A DNA stretch of 52,771 bases from an uncultured Pseudanabaenaceae cyanobacterium (GCA_938002085.1 CALLAT010000085.1:1-52771), one strand, 5' to 3'; positions 17,522-27,834 are shown, counted from the first letter of the stretch. Notes: generated by a model not told the origin, from the sequence alone. A program made the numbers and translations.

Positions 17522-18133
17522 TTAGCTACGCTTAAATCCCTGCACCATTTCCAATCGAGAAATTGCACTAACAGCCGTTTCCTTCAGATAGGGATCGGCT
17601 GACTCATCATCAACAATGGTTTGCAGCATCTGGGAGGCACGCTCATCCTGAATCGAGCCCAGCGCATTCAAAGCAGAAACAGCTAAGGCAATGTTGTCTG
17701 TTGTTTTGACAGCATTGCTCAACACTTCCACCGCTGGAACGCCCACCTGGCCTAAGGCCATCGCCGAGGCGATATGCACTACAGGGTTGGCATCTTGCAT
17801 GGCCTTTTCTAGCGCGTCGATTCCAGCTTGGGGAAACTCTGTTTCATCTCGATGGTAGATCGCGACTTGAGCCATCGCCTTGGCGCAGCTGCCCCGCACT
17901 GTCACATTCTCACTGCTCAGTAAGGCTTCAATAATGGCAGGCACAGCATCTGGCCCAATGGCCCCCAACGTCTTTACAGAAGCACGGCGAAAGACGACAT
18001 CTTCATTGTCCAAAGCTGCCATAAGACGGGGAATCGTAGTTTCATCCCGGTTATCGGCAATTTCCCACATGGCCTTGTCACGCAGGTTTGGATTGGGGTG
18101 CTTGAGGTGCTCGAAGTGAGGATCGAGAGTCAT
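17522..18133 (-). CDS. cpeZ: Phycoerythrin lyase/chaperone subunit CpeZ
   Basis: A 203-residue HEAT-repeat protein matching CpeZ in length and pattern: HFEHLKHPNPNLRDKAMWEI, DNEDVVFRRASVKTLGAIGP, SSENVTVRGSCAKAMAQVA, NPVVHIASAMALGQVG and a C-terminal ISRLEMVQGF. CpeZ works with CpeY in attaching phycoerythrobilin to alpha-phycoerythrin and stabilises phycoerythrin subunits. The gene starts 34 bases after cpeY on the same strand and is the last gene of a cpeB-cpeA-cpeY-cpeZ arrangement, as in other phycoerythrin-containing cyanobacteria. Confidence 0.9.
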   Translation of the reverse strand: MTLDPHFEHLKHPNPNLRDKAMWEIADNRDETTIPRLMAALDNEDVVFRRASVKTLGAIGPDAVPAIIEALLSSENVTVRGSCAKAMAQVAIYHRDETEFPQAGIDALEKAMQDANPVVHIASAMALGQVGVPAVEVLSNAVKTTDNIALAVSALNALGSIQDERASQMLQTIVDDESADPYLKETAVSAISRLEMVQGFKRS

Positions 18134-18167
18134 AATCTTGATTTTAAATTAATGGGAAAAGTCGATT

Positions 18168-19475
18168 CTATGCTGATGCAACTGCAGAGGATTTTGCTTT
18201 GATTTGAGCAGCCTTGGCTTGAATCAGCCAGTCCGAATCTTTAGCTGCGATCGCCAGGCCATCACTATCCCCGAGCTGTTCTAAGGCCATGAGTGAAGCA
18301 TACTTAACCATCCACACTGGGGATTGAAGTGCTTCCTTTAAATGGGGAATAGCTTCACTTTTTCCTAAATCTCCCAGAGCCAACGCTCCGGCAAATTGTG
18401 ATTTGAGGAACTGGGGCATGGGATTCTTCAGCCCTTCATTGACAATCAAGTCCAAGGCAGACTGATGCTTGAGCCAGCCCAGCAACTTCATTACAACGTA
18501 ATGCCCGCCGTAGTCATCGCATGCCTTCTCGGCATAGGTCGCCATTAAAACATCGGTCAAACCGTCACGATGATCGGCCATCAATGTTTGCATTGCTAAA
18601 TAGCAGCGACCAAAGTCCGTTTGATAAAGTTCGCTGATCAAAAACTCTAAGGTTGGGGGTTGGTCATATTCATGAACCAGTTCAATGTCTTTGGGATTAT
18701 CGCTAATCGCTTTGTCCAGCCAAGGTTCGATGTCATCCTTGAATGTCAGTTTCCCTGCTTCGAAGCCTGCGTTTGCCAGCATGCGAATGCCTCGCAAACG
18801 AAAGGAGACTGAGACAGGACTTTTGGCGATCGCTGGAATCGCTTCATAATGGTTTGCATCAACTAAGTCTTGAATGGAAAGACGCCGAGTATAGACAGTG
18901 GAGTCTTGGAGAAACTCCACGACCTTAGCCAGCAGCGCGCGATCGCCAGTCAGCCTAGCCACAGAGGTGATCGCGGCACTGGCGATCGTCTTATCCTCAT
19001 TGTCCACGAATGCTTGGATACGCTGCACCGCAGGCTTATAGTCCAGTCGAGCCAACTGATGAATAATAACGCGGTATGTTTGACCAGGCTTTTCCAGCAA
19101 CTGAGCCATCTCTTCCAAGAGTGCTGGGTCGTCTGCACCAATTTCTCCTAAGGACCAAACCGCATTTTCTACGGTGTAACAGTCCTCGTCACCCAGACAA
19201 CCTCGCAGAATGGGAACGGCTTCTGTTGACTTGATTCGTCCTAATGATTCGACGGACTTGCGACGAACAATACGATTATCCAATTCTGGATTGGTATTCT
19301 GAATGGCTCGAATCAGGGCTTGAACAGATCGCTCAGAGGGGAAATTGGCAAGCTGGCTTGCAGCCACATAGCGGGGATTACCTGGCGCATCCCTCAGCTC
19401 CTCTAAGGGAGTATCTAAGGTGGTAATGGACTCTTCTTCTGAGAGTCCAAACATATTGGCAAAGCGATTATCCAT
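18168..19475 (-). CDS. cpeY: Bilin lyase CpeY (alpha-phycoerythrin)
   Basis: A 435-residue HEAT-repeat lyase from the ATG at 19475 (MDNRFANMFGLSEEES); an in-frame TTG 15 bases upstream is unlikely. The conserved front half reads APGNPRYVAASQLANFPSER, DNRIVRRKSVESLGRI, then CYTVENAVWSLGEIG; the rear half carries GGHYVVMKLLGWLKHQ and SQFAGALALGDLGKSEAIPH. CpeY ligates phycoerythrobilin to alpha-phycoerythrin Cys82, with CpeZ as partner. The gene follows cpeA by 239 bases and precedes cpeZ by 34. The gap after cpeA may be a processing or attenuation point that keeps lyase expression below that of the subunits. Confidence 0.92.
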   Translation of the reverse strand: MDNRFANMFGLSEEESITTLDTPLEELRDAPGNPRYVAASQLANFPSERSVQALIRAIQNTNPELDNRIVRRKSVESLGRIKSTEAVPILRGCLGDEDCYTVENAVWSLGEIGADDPALLEEMAQLLEKPGQTYRVIIHQLARLDYKPAVQRIQAFVDNEDKTIASAAITSVARLTGDRALLAKVVEFLQDSTVYTRRLSIQDLVDANHYEAIPAIAKSPVSVSFRLRGIRMLANAGFEAGKLTFKDDIEPWLDKAISDNPKDIELVHEYDQPPTLEFLISELYQTDFGRCYLAMQTLMADHRDGLTDVLMATYAEKACDDYGGHYVVMKLLGWLKHQSALDLIVNEGLKNPMPQFLKSQFAGALALGDLGKSEAIPHLKEALQSPVWMVKYASLMALEQLGDSDGLAIAAKDSDWLIQAKAAQIKAKSSAVASA

Positions 19476-19714
19476 CAGGCAAAAAGACAATCAAAAAGGA
19501 ATAAAAAAGGCGTATCAAAATCGATCTACTAGGAAGAGCTTAGAACGCATCATCCCTAAGTTCAGATCGTAAGGCAAAATCAAAATTCTTTTTCTATCGA
19601 AATCAAAACTGGGGACTCCCAGTCATTAGCTTGAGTCAAATTGACACAAGCCAGACTAAGAATCCCCAGAAATGATGGAACTAAGTCCAATCAGCAACTA
19701 GGTTGCCAACAACC

Positions 19715-20227
<513 letters not shown>

Positions 20228-20269
20228 TTATTTTGATCGGGAAGTGTATTTCTAATGCGTATTCAGCGA

Positions 20270-21164
<895 letters not shown>

Positions 21165-21758
21165 ATGACTTCTCAGTTGAGCGATCGCGCTAAAGAGCTC
21201 ATTCCCAAAGCGCGCATTGTCAGCTTTGCACCATTAGTGGATCGGCAATGGGCTGCGGATGCTGTGGCAAGGCTACAGGCAGCAGATAATGAGGGACGCT
21301 ACTTAAGTAATGAAGACTTAGCCGAGCTGGCTGGAGCTGTTACAGGTCTTTCTTTAGAGGACGATAGTACTGATTTAGCGATCGCTCGTTACCTGCGGGA
21401 CAATGCGAGCGAGATCGTGACGACAGCTCGACAGTTTGTATTACAGCGCTATCCAGGAATTACAGAACCTGGTGGAGACCTTTACCCGGCCATAAGGGCG
21501 GAGGCTTGTTGGCGCGACTTTTGGCATTTCCTGCGCTGCATCACCTATGGCATTGCCAGTGCGAGTCAGGATTTTACGAGCACTGAGGGGTTGCACTATA
21601 TGAACCTCCTCTATCAAGAAATGAAGGTTCCCTTACCGGCGATGGTGACTGGTCTGGAGGCTTTGAAGGCAGAAAGTCTCAAGCAATTGCCAGATAAGGC
21701 TGAAGCCATCGACCCCTATTTTGAGCATCTGGTCACCCGAATGCGGGCCTTTCAATAA
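21165..21758 (+). CDS. Orphan, divergent phycobiliprotein-like protein
   Basis: A 197-residue protein of the phycobilisome (globin-fold) family, but not one of the standard subunits. The best landmark is EACWRDFWHFLRCITYGIAS, which lines up with the [19 protein letters not shown] type helix of phycobiliproteins and keeps a cysteine (C115) followed by R-D at the bilin position. The earlier ARYLRDNASEIVTTARQFVL resembles the helix before it. The N-terminus is about 30 residues longer than usual and the C-terminal bilin site is absent. It is alone on the forward strand, divergent from cpeBA. It may bind a bilin, act in assembly, or be a regulator; none is shown. Confidence 0.75.
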   Translation: MTSQLSDRAKELIPKARIVSFAPLVDRQWAADAVARLQAADNEGRYLSNEDLAELAGAVTGLSLEDDSTDLAIARYLRDNASEIVTTARQFVLQRYPGITEPGGDLYPAIRAEACWRDFWHFLRCITYGIASASQDFTSTEGLHYMNLLYQEMKVPLPAMVTGLEALKAESLKQLPDKAEAIDPYFEHLVTRMRAFQ

Positions 21759-21874
21759 CTACAGAAGCAGTCTGACAAGAAAGATCAACGTGAATTCGCC
21801 TGCTAAGAGGAAATGACTTGCTCCAATCCAGATGAGTTTTGCGACTCTGATTATTGATTGCAGGCAAAGCTGCC

Positions 21875-21922
21875 TAACGAAAAGCCCGGGATTGCTCAAT
21901 TGCAATCCCGGGCTTTTCGTTA
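21875..21922. terminator. Perfect 21-bp convergent hairpin terminator
   Basis: Arms at 21875-21895 and 21902-21922 are exact reverse complements (starting TAACGAAAAGCCCGGG) with a 6-base loop. They sit between the orphan phycobiliprotein-like gene (forward) and the CpeE-like linker (reverse), so both can end here. Confidence 0.88.
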
Positions 21923-22002
21923 ATCCTAGAAACCGACCCAGACTAAGGATAAAACTCAGCCTTGGAGCTTGAGCTTCAGCCTTGAAGCTCAAGCCAAGTC
22001 AC

Positions 22003-22761
22003 TTAGGAGACCACATTAATGCTGAGAACCTTGCCACCCGCCTTTTGAACATTGCGCATGCGAGCAGACAGGCTGCCGTAGTCAACGTCAAAGGTTTGGA
22101 CACTGCGACGGAAGCGCGCACCAGCACCCGCTTTGGCCACGGTCATGCGGTAGCGCTTGCTGGTTTGAGCGGGAGTACCACCACCTTTAGCAGGGGCAAC
22201 AATCTTGGTGCCTTTGTTCTCTGCTAAGTCAGAGACTAAGACAGATGCATTGCCGCTGTCGCTGGTTGCATCGCCCCGGTAGAGAGCAAAGGAGCGGTTG
22301 AAGCCAGAGTTCTTAACACCGGCTTGGGTGTTGGTGCGAGCATAAGGCACGGTGTTCGCGCCAAAGATGCTGCTGTACTCATCGCTGCAAACATAGGAAG
22401 CAATGTCTGCTTCAAAGCCTTCGCTGACATAGCGTTGGACATGTTCGGAGATTTCTGCTTGATCTTTGGGAGCTCTGCCCAAGAGGTGCTTGCAGTTCAT
22501 TTCCACAACCCGGTACTGGGAGGCGGAGTCAAAGAATAGAGAACGATATAGATCGGATTGAGCAACCCGTCCAACGAACTCCTGAACGTTGATTTGCCCA
22601 TCGCGAAGCTTGGATTCTTCTTCCGTGAGCCTTTCACTGTCCATCAGGTGAGCGTTGCCCAAAACTTGCTTATAGACTGCGCGAATGACAGTTTGCAAGT
22701 CACTTTCATTAAAGCCCGAACGAAGCTCGACAGCTTCCTCTGCAGTTACCCAAAGTGCCAT
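22003..22761 (-). CDS. Phycoerythrin rod linker, CpeE-like paralogue
   Basis: A 252-residue linker with an N-terminal PBS_linker domain (about 15-145: VIRAVYKQVLGNAHLMDSER, VVEMNCKHLLGRAPKDQAEI) and a C-terminal CpcD-like domain (about 200-252: SKRYRMTVAKAGAGARFRRS, ARMRNVQKAGGKVLSINVVS). The MALW start and the GFNRSFALYRGDATSD segment match CpeE, and the protein is collinear with the linker encoded at 32465. It is on the opposite strand, apart from the cpeCDE genes, and faces the orphan phycobiliprotein-like gene. It probably adds a further phycoerythrin hexamer to a rod or replaces CpeE under some light condition. Confidence 0.88.
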   Translation of the reverse strand: MALWVTAEEAVELRSGFNESDLQTVIRAVYKQVLGNAHLMDSERLTEEESKLRDGQINVQEFVGRVAQSDLYRSLFFDSASQYRVVEMNCKHLLGRAPKDQAEISEHVQRYVSEGFEADIASYVCSDEYSSIFGANTVPYARTNTQAGVKNSGFNRSFALYRGDATSDSGNASVLVSDLAENKGTKIVAPAKGGGTPAQTSKRYRMTVAKAGAGARFRRSVQTFDVDYGSLSARMRNVQKAGGKVLSINVVS

Positions 22762-23520
22762 AGGATACTATCTCCTAAAATCTTAAGATTTTGTTAGTTG
22801 AGTTCTTGAAAGCGAAATAAAAAAGGGGATTTAAAATCCCGCTTAAACCACACTACAGTTACGCTTCTGAGTCCGTTGAACAAAGTTTATAAAACTTGAG
22901 CAACAGACTTAAATAATTCTTCGAAGTGCTTGTACTTTCAGTTAACTGCACACTTTGCGAGCTCTTTCGTGACGAATTATGCCGATATCCCTGTCTCTGA
23001 GATTTTCGCTTCGTCTTGGGACCCATGATTCGAGGCGAAATATTGCTCTCACTTTGCTCCTCTATTTCTCGTCGCGTTTAAAGCGGCGTTTGTGAAATCC
23101 GAGCTCCCATTGTTGATGCATTTCATCAAGTAAATACCCAGACAATACTCATTTTGCTGGAGTCTCAGCTTTGTGATGGCGCGTTAGGACTGGTGCGATG
23201 CCTATCCAATGAAAATGTGAGTGATGATGATGCTTCGACTTAAGTCTCTGCTTCTTAATGCGTTTTGCTTATGGGGTGGCAGTAGCAGATGCGGTTGGGA
23301 ACGAGTTTTAGTTGTTTGAGCAACTCTTGAGGGTGCAAAGGAGTGATCGCCCAGGGCTATGGCGGTGAAAATATCACGGGGGGGCTTAAGCTCTATGGCA
23401 GTCCTGCTTGACTTTCGCTATCTCTGAAGCACATTCGCTGCGAACTTTCCCCTTGCGTTGACGCCGACTTTGCGGATGATGCGGTTGAAGATTTGCTTGC
23501 AGATTGGTCAGTTATCGAGC
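22762..23520. other. Long intergenic region upstream of the CpeE-like linker
   Basis: About 760 bases upstream of the linker gene and downstream of the YciO/Sua5 gene. It should contain the linker's promoter. No gene, tRNA or strong hairpin is recognised; the broken frames at about 23330-23510 have no identifiable family. Confidence 0.4.
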
Positions 23521-24183
23521 TTATGCCGCATCATCCGCCATTTCAAAATCCTCAACTGCATCAAACCCCTGACCCTTTCGCAAAATTAGCGGCTCATCCC
23601 CTGTCATATCCACAATTGTTGACGGCTCATAATTGGGGTCTTCGCCACTATCGATAATGATGTCCACCTGAGACTCCAGCGCATCAAACAATTCATAACG
23701 GGAGAGGTAGGGCAGCTCCGCATAGGGCGAATCCGCATCCACTAACCGTGCCGACGTTGAAATAACAGGATTACCCAACTCCTCTAGCAGCGTCTGACAA
23801 ATCGCATTCTCCGGCACTCGAATCCCCGTCGTCTTCCGTTTTGGATTCATCACCAGCTTAGGAGCCTGCTTCGTCGCCTTAAGAATGAACGTATAAGGCC
23901 CCGGAACTAAATGACGCATTTGGCGATAGGCAAAATCCTGAACCACCGCATACTCAGCAATATTCGACAGCGACGAACAGAGAAACGTCAGCGGCTTCTC
24001 ATTGCTCATTTGCTTCAGCTCCCGCACCCGCTTAATCGCCGCCTTCGCTTCCAAATCGCAGCCGATCGCATAAACCGTATCCGTTGGATACAGCATGATC
24101 GCCCCCTTGCGCAGCTCCTTCACAATCTGGTCAACGTTGCGCTTTTGGGGATTTTGCGGATGTAGCTCGTAGGTAGTAGCCAT
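23521..24183 (-). CDS. YciO/Sua5-family threonylcarbamoyl-AMP synthase-like protein
   Basis: A 220-residue protein of the YrdC/Sua5/YciO superfamily. Conserved features are IMLYPTDTVYAIGCDL, then RVRELKQMSNEKPLTFLC, PGPYTFILKATKQ, KTTGIRVPEN and NPVISTSARL. Members form the threonylcarbamoyl adenylate used to make t6A in tRNA, or are YciO-type paralogues of less certain function; the KQMSNEKPLTFLCSSLS stretch favours the YciO group. It lies 70 bases after pebB on the same strand, so it may be read through from the bilin genes, a chance association for a housekeeping-type protein. Confidence 0.85.
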   Translation of the reverse strand: MATTYELHPQNPQKRNVDQIVKELRKGAIMLYPTDTVYAIGCDLEAKAAIKRVRELKQMSNEKPLTFLCSSLSNIAEYAVVQDFAYRQMRHLVPGPYTFILKATKQAPKLVMNPKRKTTGIRVPENAICQTLLEELGNPVISTSARLVDADSPYAELPYLSRYELFDALESQVDIIIDSGEDPNYEPSTIVDMTGDEPLILRKGQGFDAVEDFEMADDAA

Positions 24184-24253
24184 AGGGCGAGAGAGGTTTA
24201 GTCATCCCACCGTAACATCCGCCATAAAATTGCTATCGGAGTCTTATCGAAGC

Positions 24254-24994
24254 TTAAGCTGCTGCTGCCAGTTTGCGCTCCAGATCAAACAAGAACCCGT
24301 GGATATATTCCTCAGTCCACTCCTCCCCATAGAACCGCGTCAACATTCCCCGTGCCGGATCTTTCTCGGCCCGGTAATTCAAATAAGCTACATGGGACTG
24401 CTTGATCGCCTCTCGCTCTGACTCGGCCACTGGCTCCGCTGCTTTTACAAAGGCAATGTACTGGTCGAGGTAATCCTTAAATGCTTCAAAGACCGTTGTC
24501 TCAACGGCTTCAGTTTCTGAGGGCCGCGTCCACAGGAACGCAGGTGAGAAAAACTGCTGCGCTTCTTCTGGAAAGTCGCCGCCCCAAGGCAAATCCTTTT
24601 GATAGCCCTTAAACATCTCCATCAGCGGCTCGCTGTACTTGGCCTTATAGGCATCCGTGTGGAACAGCGGCTGCATGTCGATCGCAATCAAATGCCCGCC
24701 CGGTAGCGTCACCAAGTCAGCTCCGAAAAATGGAATATCATATTCCAACTGAGGGAAAATCACAAAGTTCAGTACCTGCAACATGGCACCGCCATCCACA
24801 TGAGCCGCGCGGATTTGGCGCAGCTTCGGTGAACAGGAGCCATAACTCTCGGTGATCACCGTTTGGGGCTTGCTCTTAGAGCCTGTTACGCCTTCCTTGC
24901 GTTCGAAGCCTTCGGGAATGGGGTAATCCGATAGGTCTAGATTCTCGTTGAGAGTGGCGATCGCGTGGTCCAAAAACTTTTGGTAAATGGTCAT
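24254..24994 (-). CDS. pebB: Phycoerythrobilin:ferredoxin oxidoreductase
   Basis: A 246-residue ferredoxin-dependent bilin reductase that turns 15,16-dihydrobiliverdin into phycoerythrobilin. Landmarks: [58 protein letters not shown] and the C-terminal [20 protein letters not shown]. The family's Asp in the VDGG segment and the later DMQPLF are preserved. It follows pebA by 85 bases on the same strand. PebA and PebB are thought to channel the intermediate directly. Its product supplies the phycoerythrin lyases encoded nearby. Confidence 0.94.
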   Translation of the reverse strand: MTIYQKFLDHAIATLNENLDLSDYPIPEGFERKEGVTGSKSKPQTVITESYGSCSPKLRQIRAAHVDGGAMLQVLNFVIFPQLEYDIPFFGADLVTLPGGHLIAIDMQPLFHTDAYKAKYSEPLMEMFKGYQKDLPWGGDFPEEAQQFFSPAFLWTRPSETEAVETTVFEAFKDYLDQYIAFVKAAEPVAESEREAIKQSHVAYLNYRAEKDPARGMLTRFYGEEWTEEYIHGFLFDLERKLAAAA

Positions 24995-25033
24995 TGTCTT
25001 AGGGATGGAAATTCAAAAAAATATCTAAAAACG

Positions 25034-25059
25034 CAGGGGCACACTGCTGTGCGCCCCTG
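25034..25059 (-). terminator. Intercistronic hairpin between pebA and pebB
   Basis: CAGGGGC at 25034-25040 pairs with the GCCCCTG region at 25053-25059, continued inward by a mismatch and three more pairs. On the reverse strand it lies after the pebA stop and is followed by a T-rich run, so it looks like a partial terminator or attenuator within pebAB. Confidence 0.6.
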
Positions 25060-25079
25060 TTTGCCAAGCTCAGCTGGTC

Positions 25080-25808
25080 TTAATGACTGGCTGTTAGCTG
25101 TACTGCATCTTCAAACAGAAACTCATACAAAAAGCGATCGGCCCACTCTGCACCAAAATAGCTCTTGAATAAGCCATGGGCTGGATCTCTCTCTGCGCTG
25201 TACTGGTCGTAATCCTTTTGCGCTTTGACAATCCGCTCAACAGCAGCTGGATTATGGTTTGGCTCAGCTTGCTTGATTAGCTGAATATAGGAGTCCACAT
25301 AATCCTTAAAGGCCGGAAGCACACGGTTTACCACCGTTCCCTCATCAATCTTGGCAAACAGCAAATACTTGGAAAAATACTGATTGGCATCGTAGAACTT
25401 CATGCCCAAATTCTGGGCTAAGTCATCGTAGCGTTCATACATTTCCCGCATGGGATCCACATACTTCGCGGTGTATTCCTCATCGCGGAAGAGGGGCTGG
25501 AAATCCAGCACGACCAAAATTTTCTTTTTGCCACCAAAAGAAAGGAAATCAATGCCCAGAACCGGCGCATCGTAGCAAGGCCGAGGATAAAGAACACCGT
25601 TCAATACTTGGGTCGATTCCCCGGCATCAATGTAGGTGTAGCGCATCTTACGCATCTCCGGCGATTCGTAGCACCAGCTCTGAATCGTGGCTGGGTTACG
25701 CCCCCGCTCGGAGACATTGCGATCTAGCCCCTCAGGAATGGCCTTGGAGGTCAGCTCAAAACTATCTGATAGCGCTTGCTCTAAATACTTTTGAAAAGGC
25801 TTATACAT
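25080..25808 (-). CDS. pebA: 15,16-dihydrobiliverdin:ferredoxin oxidoreductase
   Basis: A 242-residue ferredoxin-dependent bilin reductase that makes 15,16-dihydrobiliverdin from biliverdin, the first step toward phycoerythrobilin. Recognised by KAIPEGLDRNVSERGRNPAT, MRYTYIDAGESTQVLNGVLY, APVLGIDFLSFGGKKKIL, VVLDFQPLFRDEEY and SAERDPAHGLFKSYFGAEWA. The ATG at 25808 (MYKPFQKYLEQAL) gives the family length; the frame is open for 53 codons upstream but that stretch is unlike the family. It is followed by pebB and preceded by a CpcS-type lyase gene 176 bases upstream on the same strand. Confidence 0.94.
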   Translation of the reverse strand: MYKPFQKYLEQALSDSFELTSKAIPEGLDRNVSERGRNPATIQSWCYESPEMRKMRYTYIDAGESTQVLNGVLYPRPCYDAPVLGIDFLSFGGKKKILVVLDFQPLFRDEEYTAKYVDPMREMYERYDDLAQNLGMKFYDANQYFSKYLLFAKIDEGTVVNRVLPAFKDYVDSYIQLIKQAEPNHNPAAVERIVKAQKDYDQYSAERDPAHGLFKSYFGAEWADRFLYEFLFEDAVQLTASH

Positions 25809-25984
25809 TGAGCTGACCGAATCGTCTTTTATTAATGTCAACACCATAGGCGATGGACAAAGGCACTGTCCTATGCGCATCTGACAACGCAATAATCCGT
25901 AACAGTCCACTGACCCAAGACCTAGGTTTTGTTGGATCAGGGTGAGTGATTGAGCGGGCTTGAGCAATATTCAGGCGGTCTCGA

Positions 25985-26578
25985 TTAGCTGGCAGTCGCT
26001 AGGGCCTGGTTTTGTTGAATCATTTGATCCAGCATCTCATCAGAAACACAGCGAAACTCTGAGCAGTAGGTCATCAGGTTAACGCCATCCATCATGCGTA
26101 CCGTACTCACTCGCACTCGAAAGTTGTCATGGACGAACCAGCAACGTTCCTGACCCTGGCTATTCTCATAATCTGTTGAAATCGTCAGTACGCCATCATC
26201 CGCGAAGGCATAGCGGCTGATGACGGGAATATCTTCCACATAACCATGATCACGAAATAGACGGCCTGTGCGATCGCTGGTTTCATCTGGAACATCAACT
26301 AGCACCGCTGCATATTTATCGCTCGGGGGGGCATCATTCAAATTTGACTTCCAGCCAAACTGAGCACCACTGCTAGAGCGCTCCGGCGGTAGGCCTTGCT
26401 GCTCACAGATTTTGATGACGCGATCGTCATTAGGCTCGAAAACCGAAATAATTAGGTTCGATTCCCCTGATTCATCCGCGGTGCAATCAAAGTGGTGAAC
26501 TGAACGTTGGGTAAACCACATGCCTTCGCTTTTGCGAAAGAAGGCCTTCATAGTCATGGGGGGAATGAAGCGAGCCAT
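25985..26578 (-). CDS. Phycobiliprotein lyase, CpcS/CpeS family
   Basis: A 197-residue lyase from the ATG at 26578 (MARFIPPMTMKAFF); a start at MTMKAFF seven residues later is possible. Family landmarks: GMWFTQRSVHHFDC, SNLIISVFEPNDDRVIKICE, RLFRDHGYVEDIPVISRYAF, STDYENSQGQERCWFVHDNF and MTYCSEFR. CpcS-type lyases bind bilin in a beta-barrel and transfer it to the Cys82-type site. This copy is distinct from the CpeS encoded at 33424 and the CpcU-like protein at 14489. It lies directly upstream of pebA, so synthesis and attachment of phycoerythrobilin are coupled. The target subunit is not known. Confidence 0.85.
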   Translation of the reverse strand: MARFIPPMTMKAFFRKSEGMWFTQRSVHHFDCTADESGESNLIISVFEPNDDRVIKICEQQGLPPERSSSGAQFGWKSNLNDAPPSDKYAAVLVDVPDETSDRTGRLFRDHGYVEDIPVISRYAFADDGVLTISTDYENSQGQERCWFVHDNFRVRVSTVRMMDGVNLMTYCSEFRCVSDEMLDQMIQQNQALATAS

Positions 26579-27000
26579 GGCAAAAATGTGGTGAGTAAAG
26601 GGAGGATTTCTTAGAAGGTTGTTGGAGCTACGAGCGGGTTTTTGCGCCCATGTGTATGGGGGAGAGCGCAGGCCATTCCTCGAGGTCTGCCGACATCTCA
26701 ATTTAGTGTAAGTGTCGGTGTCAGGTGGATTTGTCTTGTCGTTTACATCCTGTAATAACTAGGCCGTGGAACGAAACCTGCCTGAGAGGTTGTTTGAAAA
26801 TTCGGTAGGCGTTAAGTTTGAAACTCGAATCAAGCCCATATCGTTTGGATTCCGTTGTTTGCGATGCACCCTAAAGTCATTTGCTACAGCGAAATGCCTT
26901 TTTCAAACAACCTCTGAGAGAATGAACCGGAGTATTCTCCCGAGTCGCACTGAGGGTGAATCATTGAACAAACCTACATTTTGAGACTGGTTGTTGCGTT
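26579..27000. other. Divergent intergenic region holding the MITE-like element
   Basis: About 420 bases between the lyase at 26578 (reverse) and the pentapeptide gene at 27001 (forward). Apart from the MITE-like element, nothing else is recognised. Promoters of both divergent genes should be here. Confidence 0.5.
26786..26914. mobile_element. MITE-like element with 15-bp terminal inverted repeats
   Basis: A 129-base element bounded by GAGGTTGTTTGAAAA at 26786-26800 and its exact reverse complement at 26900-26914. It is flanked on both sides by TGA (26783-26785 and 26915-26917), a possible 3-base target duplication. No reading frame for a transposase is inside, so it would be moved by an enzyme encoded elsewhere. 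TNA duplications suggest an IS5-group relative. It lies between the reverse-strand lyase gene and the pentapeptide gene, where it may affect either promoter. Confidence 0.7.
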
Positions 27001-27834
27001 ATGACGGTTGTAGAGATGGATTCACGCCTTTCCTTAGAACAACTTGCTGCGATTCGTCGAGGCGAAGCTCTACCCAACCTTGACCTCAGCCAAGGGATGT
27101 TGGCTGGGCAAGACTTCTATCGAGTTAATTTGACTGGCGCTAATTTAGCCGGGGCCAATTTGACTGGGGCCACCCTGACTAACTCCGACTTAGTAGGAGC
27201 CAATTTAGCGGAAGCAGACCTAACCAAAGCTGACTTACGCGGTGTGGATTTTACTGGTGCCAATCTGACCGGAGCCAATCTGACTGGGGCCTTTCTCAAC
27301 CGGGCCAATCTTCAAGGGGCTAACCTTTCCGGGAGTCTCTGCGAAGACACGAATCTTCAGGTGGCTCGTTATGATCGCCACACTCAATGGCCCGAAGACT
27401 TTAACTATCGCAAGAGTGGCGCAGTGGGTCCCAAGGCCTATCTCGCGGGAGCTTATCTGACTGGGGCCAACCTTCGCGGCGCAGATCTTGAAGAGGTCAA
27501 CCTTCTGGGTGCCTACCTGAGTGGGGCAGACCTGAGCCAAGCCAACCTGCGTAATGCCTCTTTGAGCGGAGCTGATTTACGGCGTGTCTCTTTTGCTGGA
27601 GCTTTTTTGCGGGGGGCACGCCTCAACGGAGCTCAAATCCAAGGCTGTGACTTCCGGGCAACAGATGTAACCGAGGCCGAATTCGATAATTTGGAAGGTG
27701 TTGCTGGGGCCGATTTCACCAAGGCCCAGGGTCTTTCAGGGGCTGCTCGTTCTAGCTTGCTGAGCCAGCCTGACAAAGATCTCAATGCTTGGAACTCTCT
27801 CACTCGCTCTACAACCCGCGATAGTTTGGGCTAG
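27001..27834 (+). CDS. Pentapeptide-repeat protein
   Basis: A 277-residue protein with two blocks of A(D/N)LXX-type pentapeptide repeats, about residues 35-118 (VNLTGANLAGANLTGATL) and 144-232 (AYLTGANLRGADLEEVNL), which should form a right-handed quadrilateral beta-helix. Between the blocks is YDRHTQWPEDFNY, a segment common in cyanobacterial members. No signal peptide or membrane segment is seen, so it is probably cytosolic. The function is not known. Its location between phycobilisome genes, upstream of cpcL, is the only hint of a link to the antenna. Confidence 0.9.
   Translation: MTVVEMDSRLSLEQLAAIRRGEALPNLDLSQGMLAGQDFYRVNLTGANLAGANLTGATLTNSDLVGANLAEADLTKADLRGVDFTGANLTGANLTGAFLNRANLQGANLSGSLCEDTNLQVARYDRHTQWPEDFNYRKSGAVGPKAYLAGAYLTGANLRGADLEEVNLLGAYLSGADLSQANLRNASLSGADLRRVSFAGAFLRGARLNGAQIQGCDFRATDVTEAEFDNLEGVAGADFTKAQGLSGAARSSLLSQPDKDLNAWNSLTRSTTRDSLG

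Noticed and set aside
27117-27540. Long reverse-strand frames over the pentapeptide-repeat gene
   Set aside because: They are the complementary reading of a repetitive GC-biased coding sequence and have no independent support.
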